Origin: Pictodentalium vernedei
Taxonomy: Eukaryota > Mollusca > Scaphopoda > Dentaliida > Dentaliidae
NCBI GenBank assembly: GCA_031216915.1
Contig: CM062291.1
Span: 39,131,621 to 39,195,620, forward strand
DNA length: 64,000 bases
Reading direction: 5' to 3'
Part shown: piece after piece, positions 9,511 through 19,319 of the stretch
Numbering within the stretch: the first letter of the stretch is position 1
How the letters are laid out: each line of letters starts with the position of its first letter
Notes under the pieces: model-generated
What the model was told of the DNA's origin: nothing
What the model saw: the letters and a program-made list of their open reading frames with translations, nothing else
The model's database searches: none
Program-made: the position numbers and the translations under genes

Positions 9511-10381
9511 TGTGAAAGAACAACAACAAGTCCTAGTTACTCGCAAAAACCCCTGACACAAAGATACATAATAACATGATCCATTAATAAATGAAAAAAC
9601 AATTGCAAATCAAAATAATTTTGAAAAAATATTTTTTCAGCGAAGCCCAAGTTGCTGAAAAGTAACGTTGAGCCCCGATGGATCCGATGGCAAAGTGTGG
9701 TCAAAAATTTTAAATTTATATTAAATAATTAATGAGACACTTACGGATAATATAAATGTATCTTATAGTGAGATAAACTACAGCAAAGGCAAACAGCCCC
9801 CCTGCCAATGTAAACAAACAGTGTAAAACACCAGAAAACATGACTCCAGGCACTGAAAAAACTGGCCCGGAATCAGTCATCAAAATTACACTCTATCTGA
9901 TGCAAAACAGAGACTCCCAGGGGAGAATCTGCAGAACATCAGATGGAAGATGCAGAACACAACGTTATACACCCATGGGTGAAAATGTAACTATGGGGAA
10001 AATAACAGAAAACATTCTGTAACCAAGCAACTCTCCCAGGAAATTTTAGAAATGAACTTTCTCAAAAATATGCCAAAAGCATGGGAGAATTGCAAGGGGG
10101 GACTTTAGAAGGCTAGGGGAGAGGAAACACTGAATAAGCAGTGCAACATTTAGCAAGAATGACAACAAGAGGCCCATGCCTCGAAAATAGGCAACTTAAC
10201 ATAATTTCATCAAAAAATTTTAAGTACAGCCCTGATTATTTTTTGTCATTTCTTTTTCCTCTCCTCCTTCTATCCTCCTTAGAATCACATTTTCTCCAAA
10301 AATTACGTGTCTGGCATCCTTTAAACTGAGATTTACAAGCACAAAGATCAGTGAGATGTTGACTGATGAAGGGCCAAACAG
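9511..10381 (-). other. DIRS A 5' leader
   Basis: This is untranslated sequence between the right ITR and ORF1. It is AT-rich, with a tract aaaaaatattttttca near 9,635 and long blocks shared with C (34,235-35,122) and, more diverged, with B, D and E. Several small open frames here are not conserved between copies and are not called. It is likely to hold the promoter together with the ITR, but no TATA box can be assigned with confidence. Confidence 0.5.
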
Positions 10382-10564
10382 AGAATGATAATTGGCGCCA
10401 ATTTCGGGACGTCTGCGTCACTGCGCAGTAGAGGCGTAGTATGGAGGTCCTTTAGGACATGATTTCTTTTTGTTTTGGATGCAAATTTTGGGGATTGGGG
10501 GGCAAAATTTGTGTTTGGCCCTGGTTTTGTTAGAGTTAGCACCAGCTAAGTCTGGGTCATTGGT
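10382..10564. repeat. DIRS A, right inverted terminal repeat
   Basis: This 183-bp partner of 3546-3734 lacks six bases from the palindrome (here only actgcgcagt at 10420-10429). The element ends 13 bases further at 10577 with 'gtataaaaat'. Confidence 0.85.
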
Positions 10565-10621
10565 ACAGTATAAAAATACAGGCTTTCGTCTTGGGTATCC
10601 TCAATTTTTTTAAAGGCCCTA

Positions 10622-10994
10622 TTTATTTATTATTTAGTTATTGGAGTTTAAGGTTACATACTTATGCACAATGGCTAATCGTGACCGTGACAATTCAGAC
10701 GGGTGGAGGAAGCCGGAGTACCCAGAGAGAACCACCGAGCATCGACAAGCAACTGTCAGCTCAACATTCTAACTCTGTTCAAGCTCTGCTCAAGCGAGTT
10801 ACAGCTGCTGAAGACATATGCACCATTGATGTGCAGTACGCCTTAGTACACGGCATCATCGTGCCCCCATGTGGGCAACCAGGATAAAGTGTCTTACCCA
10901 AAGACACAACACGGATGGTCTCAGACGGGGATCGAACTTATGACCTCTAGCATAGAAGTCCAACAGTCTTCCACTGATCCACCCCACACCCTTT
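10622..10994 (-). mobile_element. tRNA-derived SINE, copy 1
   Basis: On the plus strand the order is reversed: the AT-rich tail (ttatttattatttag, 'gtttaaggttacata'), then the body with 'ggaggaagccggagtaccc' and 'gtgtcttacccaaagacac', then a decayed tRNA-like head ('gggatcgaac...tgacctc'). Possible imperfect target duplications are aggccctatt (10612-10621) and aagccctatt (10996-11005). Other copies are at 27513, 42959, 47281, 50115, 62200 and 63711. Confidence 0.75.
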
Positions 10995-11212
10995 ATAAGC
11001 CCTATTAGTGGCTTCTTGCACTCAACTAGTTAACTTTGGTTCTCCAGGAGTTTCAAGCATCTGGAAACCCTTTTTTGTTAATGTTCTAGTATTTTCAAGT
11101 TTCAAGTTTTGCGTTAAGATAGAAACAATTCCAAAACAATGCTGCACAGCATTAACCTTCCAAACAAAGATTATTAATTCTATGTCTCTTCTTTATCTCT
11201 CATAAATCATAC

Positions 11213-11390
11213 CTCATTCTTTATCTCCATAGCATCCTTGATAAAGGCAGGAACATCAACACTTGGAACTTGTATGCTGGATGCTGCCGTGTACAGGTCC
11301 AAAGCATCCTTATAAGCCTTAGTTGCACGATCTTTTGCTCTTTCGCCTAATACACGTGTTTGCTCAAACAACCTCTCAGCATCTTCATAA
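11213..11390 (-). CDS. LAMC1: laminin gamma chain, coiled-coil exon (fifth in window)
   Basis: This 178-bp exon encodes YEDAERLFEQTRVLG through DLYTAASSIQ to AMEIKNE, a helical and charged segment of the coiled-coil rod. It starts in phase 2 (its first T completes an Asn codon with AA from the previous exon) and ends in phase 0. The acceptor is TTTTGTAG at 11391 and the donor is GAG/GTATGATT at 11212. The NYEDAER start after DDLRRK mirrors the NRKYEQAKN junction of vertebrate laminin gamma-1 as I recall it, which supports gamma rather than beta. The TAASSIQVPSVD stretch is a short break in the heptads with Pro, like the LSPLDSET break of gamma-1. Confidence 0.88.
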
Positions 11391-11780
11391 CTACAAAATA
11401 ACAATAACTTATTAACTAAAAGAATGTCATGGATAGCTATGGCTTTGCACCCACATTGTAAGAGATGCCTAATCCTCAATTCAACAAAAACTTCAGAGCA
11501 CCAAATGTGTCCATAGGACATTAATTCCCAGCTTTACCATAAATCTTTATGAAGGCAAAAAACAATAAGGCTCCACAGTAGAACCTTTGTTTCTCAGGCC
11601 ATTTTTTATAAAATGTCATGCAGGCGGTTTTCATTTTATTTTTGGAATTGGTGTGTATTCATCCCTCGAGTGCAAGAAGGCTAAAGAACTGCAAAGCCAT
11701 GTTGCACTCAACGGCCAAATTTATCAATGTTATAAACTTGGGTAAAATATCAGACATAAACCCTTTTTTTAAAGTTTTCA
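11391..11780. repeat. intron with partial copy of a foldback repeat family
   Basis: From about 11,590 ('gtttctcaggcc') to 11,770 the sequence resembles the left half of the repeats at 62,705-63,010 and 42,300-42,680, including the core 'tcccTcgagtgcaagaaggct'. The palindromic partner 'gccatgttgcactcaacgg' is at about 11,695-11,715. No gene is seen. Confidence 0.45.
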
Positions 11781-12441
11781 TCTAATATATAAATGAGAAT
11801 GTCTGTATCAATATCTCTCTGTATCTCTATCTCTTTATCTATCTTTGTTCGGGGTGAACTCCTCCGTTTCTCAACCGATCAATCTCAAATTTTGTACACG
11901 GAGGTAATTCGTCCCTGCGAGTAACATGGGGTGGGTGCCATGCCCGTGCAGGGTGACCTTGACCTTGAATTTGATGACCTTGACCTTTTATTTCAAAAAC
12001 GGCTGGGCCGATCGGGCTAAAATTCCTTATGTGCAGGTGTATGACCCATCGATCATTTTGACTTATCGGGCTGCCCGTGCGGGGTGACCTTGACCTTGAA
12101 ATTGGTGACCTTGACCTTTTATTTCAAAAATGGCTGGGCCGATCGAGCTAAAATTTCATATGTGCAGGTATATTGATCCATCGATCATTTTGACTTTATC
12201 TGGGTGCCCGTGCGGGTGACCTTGACCTTGAAATTGGTGATCTTGACCTTTTATTTCGAAAACGGCTGGGCCGATCAGGCTAAAATTTCATATGTGCGGG
12301 TATATTCACCCATCGGTCATTTTGACTTTATCGGGGTGCCCGTGCAGGGTGACCTTGACCTTGAAATTGGTAACCTTGACCTTCCATTTCGAAAACGGCT
12401 GATATAACCATCTTCTCCCATGCAACGCCGGGTAACACCTG
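11781..12441 (+). mobile_element. candidate non-autonomous Helitron with internal tandem repeats
   Basis: The left end is a/TCTAATATATAAATGAG, fitting the Helitron 5' TC preceded by A. Near 12,413 the sequence 'cccatgcaacgccgggtaac' can form the GC-rich hairpin that precedes a Helitron 3' end, followed by 'cctgccagt' (CTAGT-like but mutated). Inside are about 3.5 copies of a 131-133 bp unit with 'tgcccgtgc' at 11940, 12072, 12205 and 12337 and several 'gaccttgacctt' motifs. No Rep/Helicase gene is present. The right end is imperfect, so the call is tentative. Confidence 0.5.
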
Positions 12442-12810
12442 CCAGTTGGTTATAAAAAGAGAGCATGAGGTAGCAAAAAGGACAGTTTGGGAAGGCCTGA
12501 GAAACAGATTGTTAACTTTTTTAGGCCTCATATAAATTGAACAGAACAGTGTTGGCTGGTTATATTTGTTGATGTTTTGACATTTTTACAATATGAAGTT
12601 CCAAACACATACATTTACTGAACATCCATACAAAAAGATACGGAATGTGGGGGCTCAGTAAGTAGAGATGCGGGTTGCAAGCTGAGAGGGTCTCAGTTCA
12701 AATTCCCCCTGATGCAACCACATTGGTTATAAGAGGGCATGCGGCAGCCAAAATGACAAAGCGGGACGGCCTGAGTAACAGATTCTTAACTTTCTTAAGC
12801 CTAAAGTTTG
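12442..12810 (+). mobile_element. second tRNA-derived SINE type, with duplicated body
   Basis: At 12,650-12,720 there is a tRNA-like head: A-box-like 'gctcagtaagtagag' and B-box-like 'gttcaaattcccc'. The body 'ggttataagagggcatgcgg...cggcctgagtaacag' (12,727-12,803) repeats a block directly after the Helitron (12,440-12,525). A reverse copy is at about 42,297-42,395. The stretch 12,530-12,640 is also repeated at about 38,700-38,830. It cannot be a working tRNA: the cloverleaf does not close. Confidence 0.55.
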
Positions 12811-13480
12811 AGCTATTATCTGGAATGTGTGAAATAGACTATTCTTCATAAAGCCAAGGGAATAACTTTGAAACAGAAAATGTGAATATGACTGAATGAT
12901 GACTTTAGCTGTATTTTGTCACTGAAAACAAAATTTTTAAGTATAAAAAAACTGGGTATAGGTAAACACCACTTATTGCCACAAAAACATATAATTTATT
13001 AGTTTTCACTACCTCAAGGGTGATAACTCCGGAGCAGAGAACTTGATCTGTATTTTATCATTCTAAAGAATATGTGAATGTTTCAAACACATTTCTGAAT
13101 GCATATAAGTTATCATACAAAAACCATAAAAATATATTATTCTTATATCTCTAGAACAGAGAATGCGAATAAGGTCAAATGAGAACTTGATCTGTGTTTT
13201 GTCATCTTATATACATTTGTAATATGAGAAAGTTTCAAAAAGATTTCTGAATGCATACTCAAGTTATCATCGGCAAACCAAAAAAGTCATAGATATGATT
13301 GGATGGATGGACATGGATATAGACAAGCAGAAGGACAGGACAACAATTAATATTTACTATTACCAGTCTAGCGGGCGTTCTCTAGTATATTAAGAATTTA
13401 TTAGGGCTCTAAAACTCTGTAATTTGTGGTTTCATGCAACTGGAAACAAAAACAAAATTCATTTACAATTAACAACCTGC
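12811..13480. other. intron, weak direct repeats only
   Basis: A phrase 'gagaacttgatctgt.ttttgtcat' recurs at about 13,040 and 13,180, followed by 'tttctgaatgcatac', so this is probably a diverged tandem repeat. No exon is seen. Confidence 0.4.
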
Positions 13481-14400
13481 TTCCGGTCATGGTAATGACA
13501 GAAAGAACATGATTTTGTGTGGCGTCACAGTTATTAACAGCCCTCGTGGAATGAATAACAGCCCTTTGGCTTATTAACGGCCATCCACTTTGTCTTGGGC
13601 CGGTATTAAACTCTCAGGCTGTTATTCATTCCTTTCGGGCCGTTTATAAACCATAATGCCCTCCAAACTCATGTATTGTTAATATTAACATGATTTATTA
13701 TACTTCATGAATAAAACTAGACAAAAGACGTCATCTGATTGGACAGATACAATTTGCTAATTTGCATGATCATGACTGTTGACTCCACCCATTCTTGACA
13801 ATGTGTGATAGTCCATCGCGACGGTTGTTATTGTTTGTAATAACACATGCTATGACGCGGTGATTTTGTAATATCACAAGCTAAATCTGAAAATTGCCGA
13901 AAGGGAGAAAATAACACAAGCTGTTTCCGAAGATTTCCGAAGTTTTTGTCTTGCCTCAAATCAGACAACAACAAACAAAGTGCTAACACAAGTGCTGTCC
14001 TGAACCCGTACATAACAAATTGCACCGTTAACTTCAACTTTTTTTCGAAATAGCTACTGAGAAAGAGTTTGTTTTGAAGTAGATGGATCATTAGTTTCAT
14101 TCTGTGTGATCTAAAACATTCGGGTTGTTGTTTTTGTTAAGATATTATTGTATTAAATGTTAGCCTACTTGTTATTGATTTATTTATAACTCTGAAAGAA
14201 ACATTCCTTTCAAAGGTCATTCAGTATAATAAAAAACATAGTGACCGTTGTTCAGTGTATTATGGTAGATTAGCCCCCTCAGAAAAAAATTAACGCCCTC
14301 GACTTCGTCTCGGGCTTCAATTGTTTTCTTCGGGTGCCAATCTACCATAACACATTGAACAACGGTCACTATGTTTATATTAACGACACAACATTTTCAA
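13481..14400. repeat. foldback repeats in intron
   Basis: A strong inverted repeat spans 14,237-14,373: arms 'catagtgaccgttgttca' and 'tgaacaacggtcactatg', with further pairing 'tatggtagatt' against 'aatctaccata'. Upstream, 13,530-13,650 has the loose palindrome 'cagccctcgtggaatgaat' against 'attcattcctttcgggc'. These are typical of foldback MITEs. The family is not identified. Confidence 0.55.
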
Positions 14401-14584
14401 GACTTTTCTACATGGTTCCCACTGATATCAGATAATCAAATTCAACCACCATTTAAGCACTTTTCTGACAATGAATTGAATTCAGGGCCTATTCTGATGC
14501 TCACATGAACTTACGACACCATGGAGAACGCAAAGAATTTCAGCCTCAAGGACCTGATTATGGAGAACCAAACTAGCTAGATAT

Positions 14585-14670
14585 ATATATTGTCCCTTGA
14601 GTGCAATAAGGGACCATCTGCAATGCTAAAGCATTGCAGATGGTGGCTTGTTGCACTCGAGGGGCAATGT
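14585..14670. repeat. inverted repeat, 'tcccttgagtgcaa' family
   Basis: The arms 'tgtcccttgagtgcaata' and 'ttgcactcgaggggcaat' flank the central palindrome 'ccatctgcaatgctaaagcattgcagatgg'. Related palindromes are at about 42,460-42,530 and, interrupted, at 62,868-62,975. Confidence 0.65.
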
Positions 14671-15868
14671 AGATATCAAAGATATGTTCCTGACTGATTT
14701 TGTGGTATCGTATGCATGTGGGGGCAGGTTGAAACTTCTTGTCCTCGAGGTTATAATTAAACTGAATTTAAGTACTATTCATGGAAGGTGGTGGAAAATC
14801 AAGTACTTTTCTCGGATAGAATCAAATCCAAGTACTCTTCAAGGAAGGGTTAAAAATTCAAGGATTTTCATTTGAGTGGGGAACATGTTCTATGACTTAT
14901 TTCTCAAGTCCCATCATCTGATAATTTGTTGAAAAATCTTCTTCAACCCTTTCCCCAAGGAATCAGTCAAACCTGTCTAGTATTACTCAAAAAAAAAAAT
15001 CTTTTTTTTTTTACTTCAGTTTATGCTTCTAAAACATGGCTTATGACTTTTCACTGACATGAGTTTATTGAGCTTGATTCATCAGAAGCTGTATGCTAAA
15101 TTTGGAAGCAAACAATGAACAAGCCAAGACCAATACTGGGTCTGGACCTGCAATAAGTATCAGCAAACAGGAAGTGGCTGCACGGCAGATCTGAAAATTA
15201 GATACACGATACAACTCATCATTATGAAGCAGCAGACCAAATATAAAATCATTCCCTTTCATAGAAACCAAGAAAACTTTGACGGAAGAAGTGTTTCGGA
15301 GGGATTGACGGACGGACAGACTGACAGATTCGAGCGGTTACTAGACCTGCTCTGCCACTGACGACGCAGGTAAAAAGTCATCAACTTTTATCACACACCT
15401 ATTAATGTAAAACACAGGATTTCTACAGTTCTGCTTGTACGTTAAAAATAAAGTTGTATAGCACATGTGGTGATACAAAACACGTTCAATTTTGTTTGCA
15501 CCGTAAACAAAGATGGAACCCATCTAAAAAAATCAATCATTGGTTGAATGCACCAGAGTAGAGATCGCTTGGAAATTCCAAGTTCCTCATTTAAATTGGT
15601 TTACCTGGGATATTTAAACAATCAGATTCGAGAAAAAAGTCTACAAAATAAAAATAACATTTTGACTGCTTGTTCCTTGACAAATACTTTCCACAGCTGG
15701 TCATATAATGATGAAGTGTGATAAACTTATTAGATATTTAAAAACTTTGTGTTGTGTTATTCTCTGCAGTTTAGTCAATATTTGAAGTTTGATCATCGTG
15801 CATGTGACACTGATCACTATCAATTGGTTTCGACCAACTGAATGCCATAAAAATTAAAAAAGCAAATA
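14671..15868. other. intron without recognised gene
   Basis: AT-rich. Small open frames lack any motif or splice context. An A/T homopolymer pair is at 14,989-15,012, and a purine-rich 'gggattgacggacggacag' end of a dispersed repeat is at about 15,300. Nothing else is supported. Confidence 0.4.
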
Positions 15869-15965
15869 AGGGTTGGTACCCTGCTACCTATCAGTAATGT
15901 CCTGTTAGCAACGAGACATGACTGATAGGTGGCAGGGTACCAACCCTGCCACCTATCAGTCATGG
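15869..15965. repeat. inverted repeat with partial third copy
   Basis: 'agggttggtaccctgctacc' and its complement 'ggtggcagggtaccaaccct' form long arms around 'ctgttagcaac'. They are followed by a third partial copy 'gccacctatcagtcatg'. Confidence 0.65.
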
Positions 15966-16112
15966 CTTTTAATTCAATTTCGTGATATCCTGGGCCAAAG
16001 CAATCCCATGTGATAATTCTTAAACCATTCAAACGTATGTGCGGTTCTGTATATTTATTTCACATTCTGTGGCTGACATGCGTTTTCAAAATAATGCATA
16101 GTTTTCCAAAGC

Positions 16113-16362
16113 TTAACTGGTAGAGTGCTAGAAGCCACTATCAGGGCTTTAATATGAACAGCAGGTACCCCAGCCTCAACGTCTCATATTCTGTGGATGT
16201 ACTTCATAATATCTTAGAAGTGAAATTACTTAGTGTATATGGGTATCCCGTGTTACTATTTATGGGAGAGTGCCAATTGGCACTCTCCCATAAATTGTAA
16301 CAAGTTAAAGACACATAAACAAATTTTGATGACCAAAAATAATTTAGCACTCTACCAGTTAA
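16113..16362. mobile_element. palindromic MITE, TTAACTGGTAGAGTGC family (copy 2)
   Basis: Ends TTAACTGGTAGAGTGCTA and TAGCACTCTACCAGTTAA (one mismatch) enclose the central palindrome 'gggagagtgccaattggcac'. It is a full-length 250-bp copy. Confidence 0.8.
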
Positions 16363-16442
16363 TTACATTTCAGCATTTTCCATGACTTTTCAAGGCCTAA
16401 AAAAAATAATTTAAACTTATATGATATTTCTAGGAAACTCAC

Positions 16443-16580
16443 TTTCTCCTCAAATCATCAATTTCCCTTTCTGTCATGTCAGGCATACGAAGTGCTTTCT
16501 GTGCTAATCTTAAGGCTTCCCTTGAAGTGTTCAAAGCATTTTGCGCAACATCTCTTATATGATTAGCTTGTTCAAGTTGT
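16443..16580 (-). CDS. LAMC1: laminin gamma chain, coiled-coil exon (fourth in window)
   Basis: This 138-bp exon encodes QLEQANHIRDVAQNALNTSR, then EALRLAQKALRMPDMTERE and IDDLRRK. It is a regular amphipathic helix with A/L at heptad core positions, part of the laminin rod. The N-T-S could be glycosylated. It enters in phase 2 (GA + A gives Glu) and leaves with AA for the next exon. The acceptor is TTTATTTCAG at 16581 and the donor is AGAAA/GTGAGTTT at 16442. The position and the EREIDDL stretch match the FEIEELNRK region of vertebrate laminin gamma-1 as remembered. A MITE begins only 22 bases upstream of the acceptor on the sense strand. Confidence 0.88.
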
Positions 16581-16602
16581 CTGAAATAAAAAGATATCTC
16601 AG

Positions 16603-16842
16603 TTAACCCTTTACCCAACGAATCGCCCGCATCCGCCCGTGTAATATGCAAATTCAGCAGTTGAAAAAATATTATTTTTCAAAACATTTCAACAAAACCA
16701 TATCATGTGACCCCTCGTTGGAACGAGCTCGTTCCAACGAGGGGTCACATGATATGGTTTTGTTGAAATTTTTTGAAAAATTTCAGAAAATTATATTTAA
16801 AATAATAAATTTTGATATCGTCTGCGTTGGGTAAAGGGTTAA
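16603..16842. mobile_element. palindromic MITE, TTAACCCTTTACCC family (copy 1)
   Basis: Ends TTAACCCTTTACCCAACG and CGTTGGGTAAAGGGTTAA are perfect. The centre is the long palindrome around 'ccctcgttggaacgagctcg'. TTAA plus CCCTTT is what piggyBac-type ends look like. Other copies: 17508-17742, 17777-18018, 38148-38388, 39748-39970 and 62035-62610, plus the copy split by DIRS C. It has no coding capacity. Confidence 0.82.
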
Positions 16843-16894
16843 GACATTTACCACCAAAATGACAATAGAAACACTAAGGCTAAAAAAAAAAGAG

Positions 16895-17195
16895 AGGCAA
16901 TGCAAAGCCTGTGCCAATGCCCCCAACCTGCTAAAAATGTTCTAAGTCGAAAGAGTAAAAAAGGGGCATAACTCTGGAAAAAATGTGTGGAAGAAACTCA
17001 TGCTACACAGGTATCGTTCCTCCATGATGCTTTATCACAACACCAATATCATTCAAATCAGAGCAGCACTGACAAGAAAAAATGTTGGTACAGACGTATG
17101 GACGGATGGACAGACACAGACAGACAGATGAAAAGATGGACAGACGGAGGTCTCCACTCGATACCCCTTCAACTTTTCAAGTCAAGGGCATAATA
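16895..17195. repeat. dispersed intron repeat, third copy
   Basis: Same layout as 2,238-2,510: 'gaggcaatgcaaagcctgtg', 'gggcataactctgg', '..gttcctccatgatgct', a GGACAGAC-like microsatellite at 17,095-17,155, and the end 'caagtcaagggcataata'. Confidence 0.65.
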
Positions 17196-17507
17196 AGGGT
17201 TTTAGTTTGCAGGCAATCCTTCGCTGAAATCGAACCCCCATATTGGGACATTTTTATTGGCTTACAGGATTTTCGAAAATTACTTTGAAATCTGAAAATT
17301 TTGTTGTCAAGTTGAGCTAAAAACCTTAAAGAAACGGGAGTGTGAATTGCAAGTACTAGGCACTGCACAGGGCCAGCGACTAGCATGGGTTGGGCGTGTC
17401 ACTAAAGTTATCAGACTTAACAAGCTGAAAATGTGCAAAACTTAACTGATCAAGAGTTATATCTCAGTGTGATCTAACCACACTGGTTAACAAACTTGTT
17501 CAAGACA

Positions 17508-17742
17508 TTAACCCCTTACCCAACACATACGATATCAAAATTTATTATTTTAAATATCATTTTTAAAATTTTTTCAAAAAATTTCAACAAAACCATATCA
17601 TGTGACCCCTTATTGGAATGAGGTCAATGGGCTCGTTTCAATGAGGGGTCACATGATATGGTTTTGTTGAAATATTTTGAAAAATTTAATTTTTTCAACT
17701 GCCCAATTTACATATTACGCGATTCGTTAGGTAAAGGGTTAA
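17508..17742. mobile_element. palindromic MITE, TTAACCCTTTACCC family (copy 2)
   Basis: Ends TTAACCCCTTACCCAAC and TAGGTAAAGGGTTAA enclose the central palindrome 'cattggaatgaggtcaatgg...' with arms '..tatcatgtgacccct' and 'aggggtcacatgatat'. It is slightly diverged. Confidence 0.78.
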
Positions 17743-17776
17743 GAAAGTCTTGCACACCAAATATTGACCGAATCTG

Positions 17777-18018
17777 TTAACCCTTTACCTAACATGAAAA
17801 GCAGACGACACTTGCAAATAAAATTCTTGAATAACTAATTTTTTTCATGTTTTGTCTCAAAAATATAGGTTATGACCCCTCGTTGGAACGAGCTCGTTCC
17901 AACGAGGGGTCATAACCTATGTTTTTGAGACAAAAAATGAAAAAATAATGAAAATTAATTGGCGATTTTTGAGAATAGCGCTGGCCGGTTTTGGCCGTTA
18001 CGTTGGGTAAAGGGTTAA
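17777..18018. mobile_element. palindromic MITE, TTAACCCTTTACC family, variant interior (copy 3)
   Basis: Same ends and the same 'gaacgagctcgttcc' centre, but the arms differ ('atgaaaagcagacgacac', 'catgttttgtctcaaa'), so this is a sister subfamily. It ends 'cgttgggtaaagggttaa'. Confidence 0.75.
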
Positions 18019-18534
18019 CATCTGTTTGAGTTATCACGCTGATGAGCTGAAAATGTGCAAAATTGAACTTATTAAACACCATAACTCTGTTCAGTATGAT
18101 CAAACTGAACTGGTTTTCAAACTCGTTCAGGACATTGTTAAGAAAATCTTATATCCTAAATCCATAAATATTTGTTCAAGTTATCATGCTAACAAGCTGA
18201 AAACGTGTAAAAATTAAGTAATTAAGGGCCATAACTACTCAGTATAATTGAACTGCACCGGATTTCGAATTTGTTCAATACATTGGTAAGAAAGATTCAT
18301 AACCCAAATATCAACCAAATCTGTTAATACTTATTCAAGTTATCATGCTAATGAGACAAAAGTTAAAAAATTTATAGTAATTTATATATTTTTTATACTT
18401 ACCAATGACCCAGACATAGCTGGTGTTAACTCTTAAAATATAGGGCCAAACACAAATTTTGCCCCCCAATCCCCAAAATTTGCATCTAAAACTAAAGAAA
18501 ACATGTCCTGAGAGGCCCTCCACACTTCGCCCCT

Positions 18535-18550
18535 ACTGCGCATGCGCAGT
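18535..18550. promoter_or_regulatory. NRF1-like palindrome in DIRS B left ITR
   Basis: The sequence is actgcgcatgcgcagt, a perfect palindrome matching the animal NRF1 consensus YGCGCAYGCGCR. The same 16 bases are in every ITR of the family except A right. The function is inferred only. Confidence 0.45.
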
Positions 18551-18664
18551 GTCAAGGACATTCCGAAATTGGCGCCATTTATCATTCTAATAACCAGTGC
18601 CTGGTAAGCGCTATGTACTCAGCGGGGAGGCAAGAGTTCCCAACTCCTGGGAGGGCCATCCCCG

Positions 18665-18752
18665 TCTGGGTCATTGGTAAGTATAAAAAATATATAAATT
18701 ACTATAAATTTTTTAACATTTTTATACTGTACCAATGACCCAGACATAGCTG
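18665..18752. repeat. DIRS B internal complementary region
   Basis: Reverse complement of the left end (18362-18414) joined, at 'ttttttaac/atttttatac', to the reverse complement of the right end (...25362). The B-type base 'gacatagctga' is present, so the ICR still matches its own termini. Confidence 0.85.
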
Positions 18753-19319
18753 AATAGTAAAAAGGCTGGAGGGCCAAGGACATAGAGCAAAATGGAATAC
18801 GCTCAATAAAATAAAATAGAGTCATCCCCTGTAGGGAAAAGAAGTAATAGGCCTTACATGTATCTTTCTTATTTATGATAAATTAGAAAGATACAACACC
18901 TTCCAAAAATTGAGCTTCATACATCCATGTACTCTATTAATATCCAATAATCCTTATACTAATAATTTTTAAAGTAAGCCAATAATAAAGTAAGTCTAGA
19001 GAATAGAGACTCTTATACTCCTAAAAGTGTGTGAGAATTGCATAATCATGTCCGTTGACATATGCAATATTCAAAAGCTATACTTTAAAAACTAAGACTT
19101 GAATGAATTTTATAAACTTAAACTTCTCACTAAACAACCATCCCAATAACAGCTCAGAATTACTAACTCCGGAGGAGGTATCCCCTTGTTTTCATAGTAA
19201 AAACAGGTGACCCAAGGGAACACCCTCCCCCCCCCCCCTTTTTCTTGCCCTGGGTCAAATAGCCCAGAGCGAAGAGGGCAGCCGAACGGAGACACTGCCG
19301 AAACAGACAGCCTACTTAG

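Larger units (their letters stand above)
3507..10577 (-). mobile_element. DIRS1-like tyrosine-recombinase retrotransposon, copy A (defective)
   Basis: This is a complete 7.07-kb element in the laminin intron, with its genes on the minus strand. In coding order it holds: ITR (10382-10564), leader, ORF1, RT-RNase H-methyltransferase-like ORF, tyrosine recombinase, a poly-G tract, internal complementary region and second ITR. DIRS elements copy themselves by reverse transcription and integrate a circular DNA by tyrosine recombinase, so no target duplication is expected and none is seen. Compared with copy C it carries a 10-bp deletion in the RT-RNase H ORF and a 2-bp deletion in the recombinase, so it should be unable to move by itself. 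ORF1 is still open. Confidence 0.9.
17400..18361. repeat. diverged tandem repeat array, units about 150-165 bp, with two MITEs
   Basis: Units begin 'aagctgaaaatgtgcaaaac' (about 17,422, 18,045 and 18,195) and contain 'ccataactctgttcagtatg', '..ttcaaactcgttcaggacat' and 'tcaagttatcatgctaa'. The array is interrupted by MITEs (17508-17742, 17777-18018) and by DIRS B, and resumes at 25,363-25,570. The same unit flanks DIRS D at 53,340-53,538 and 60,946-61,090. Confidence 0.65.
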
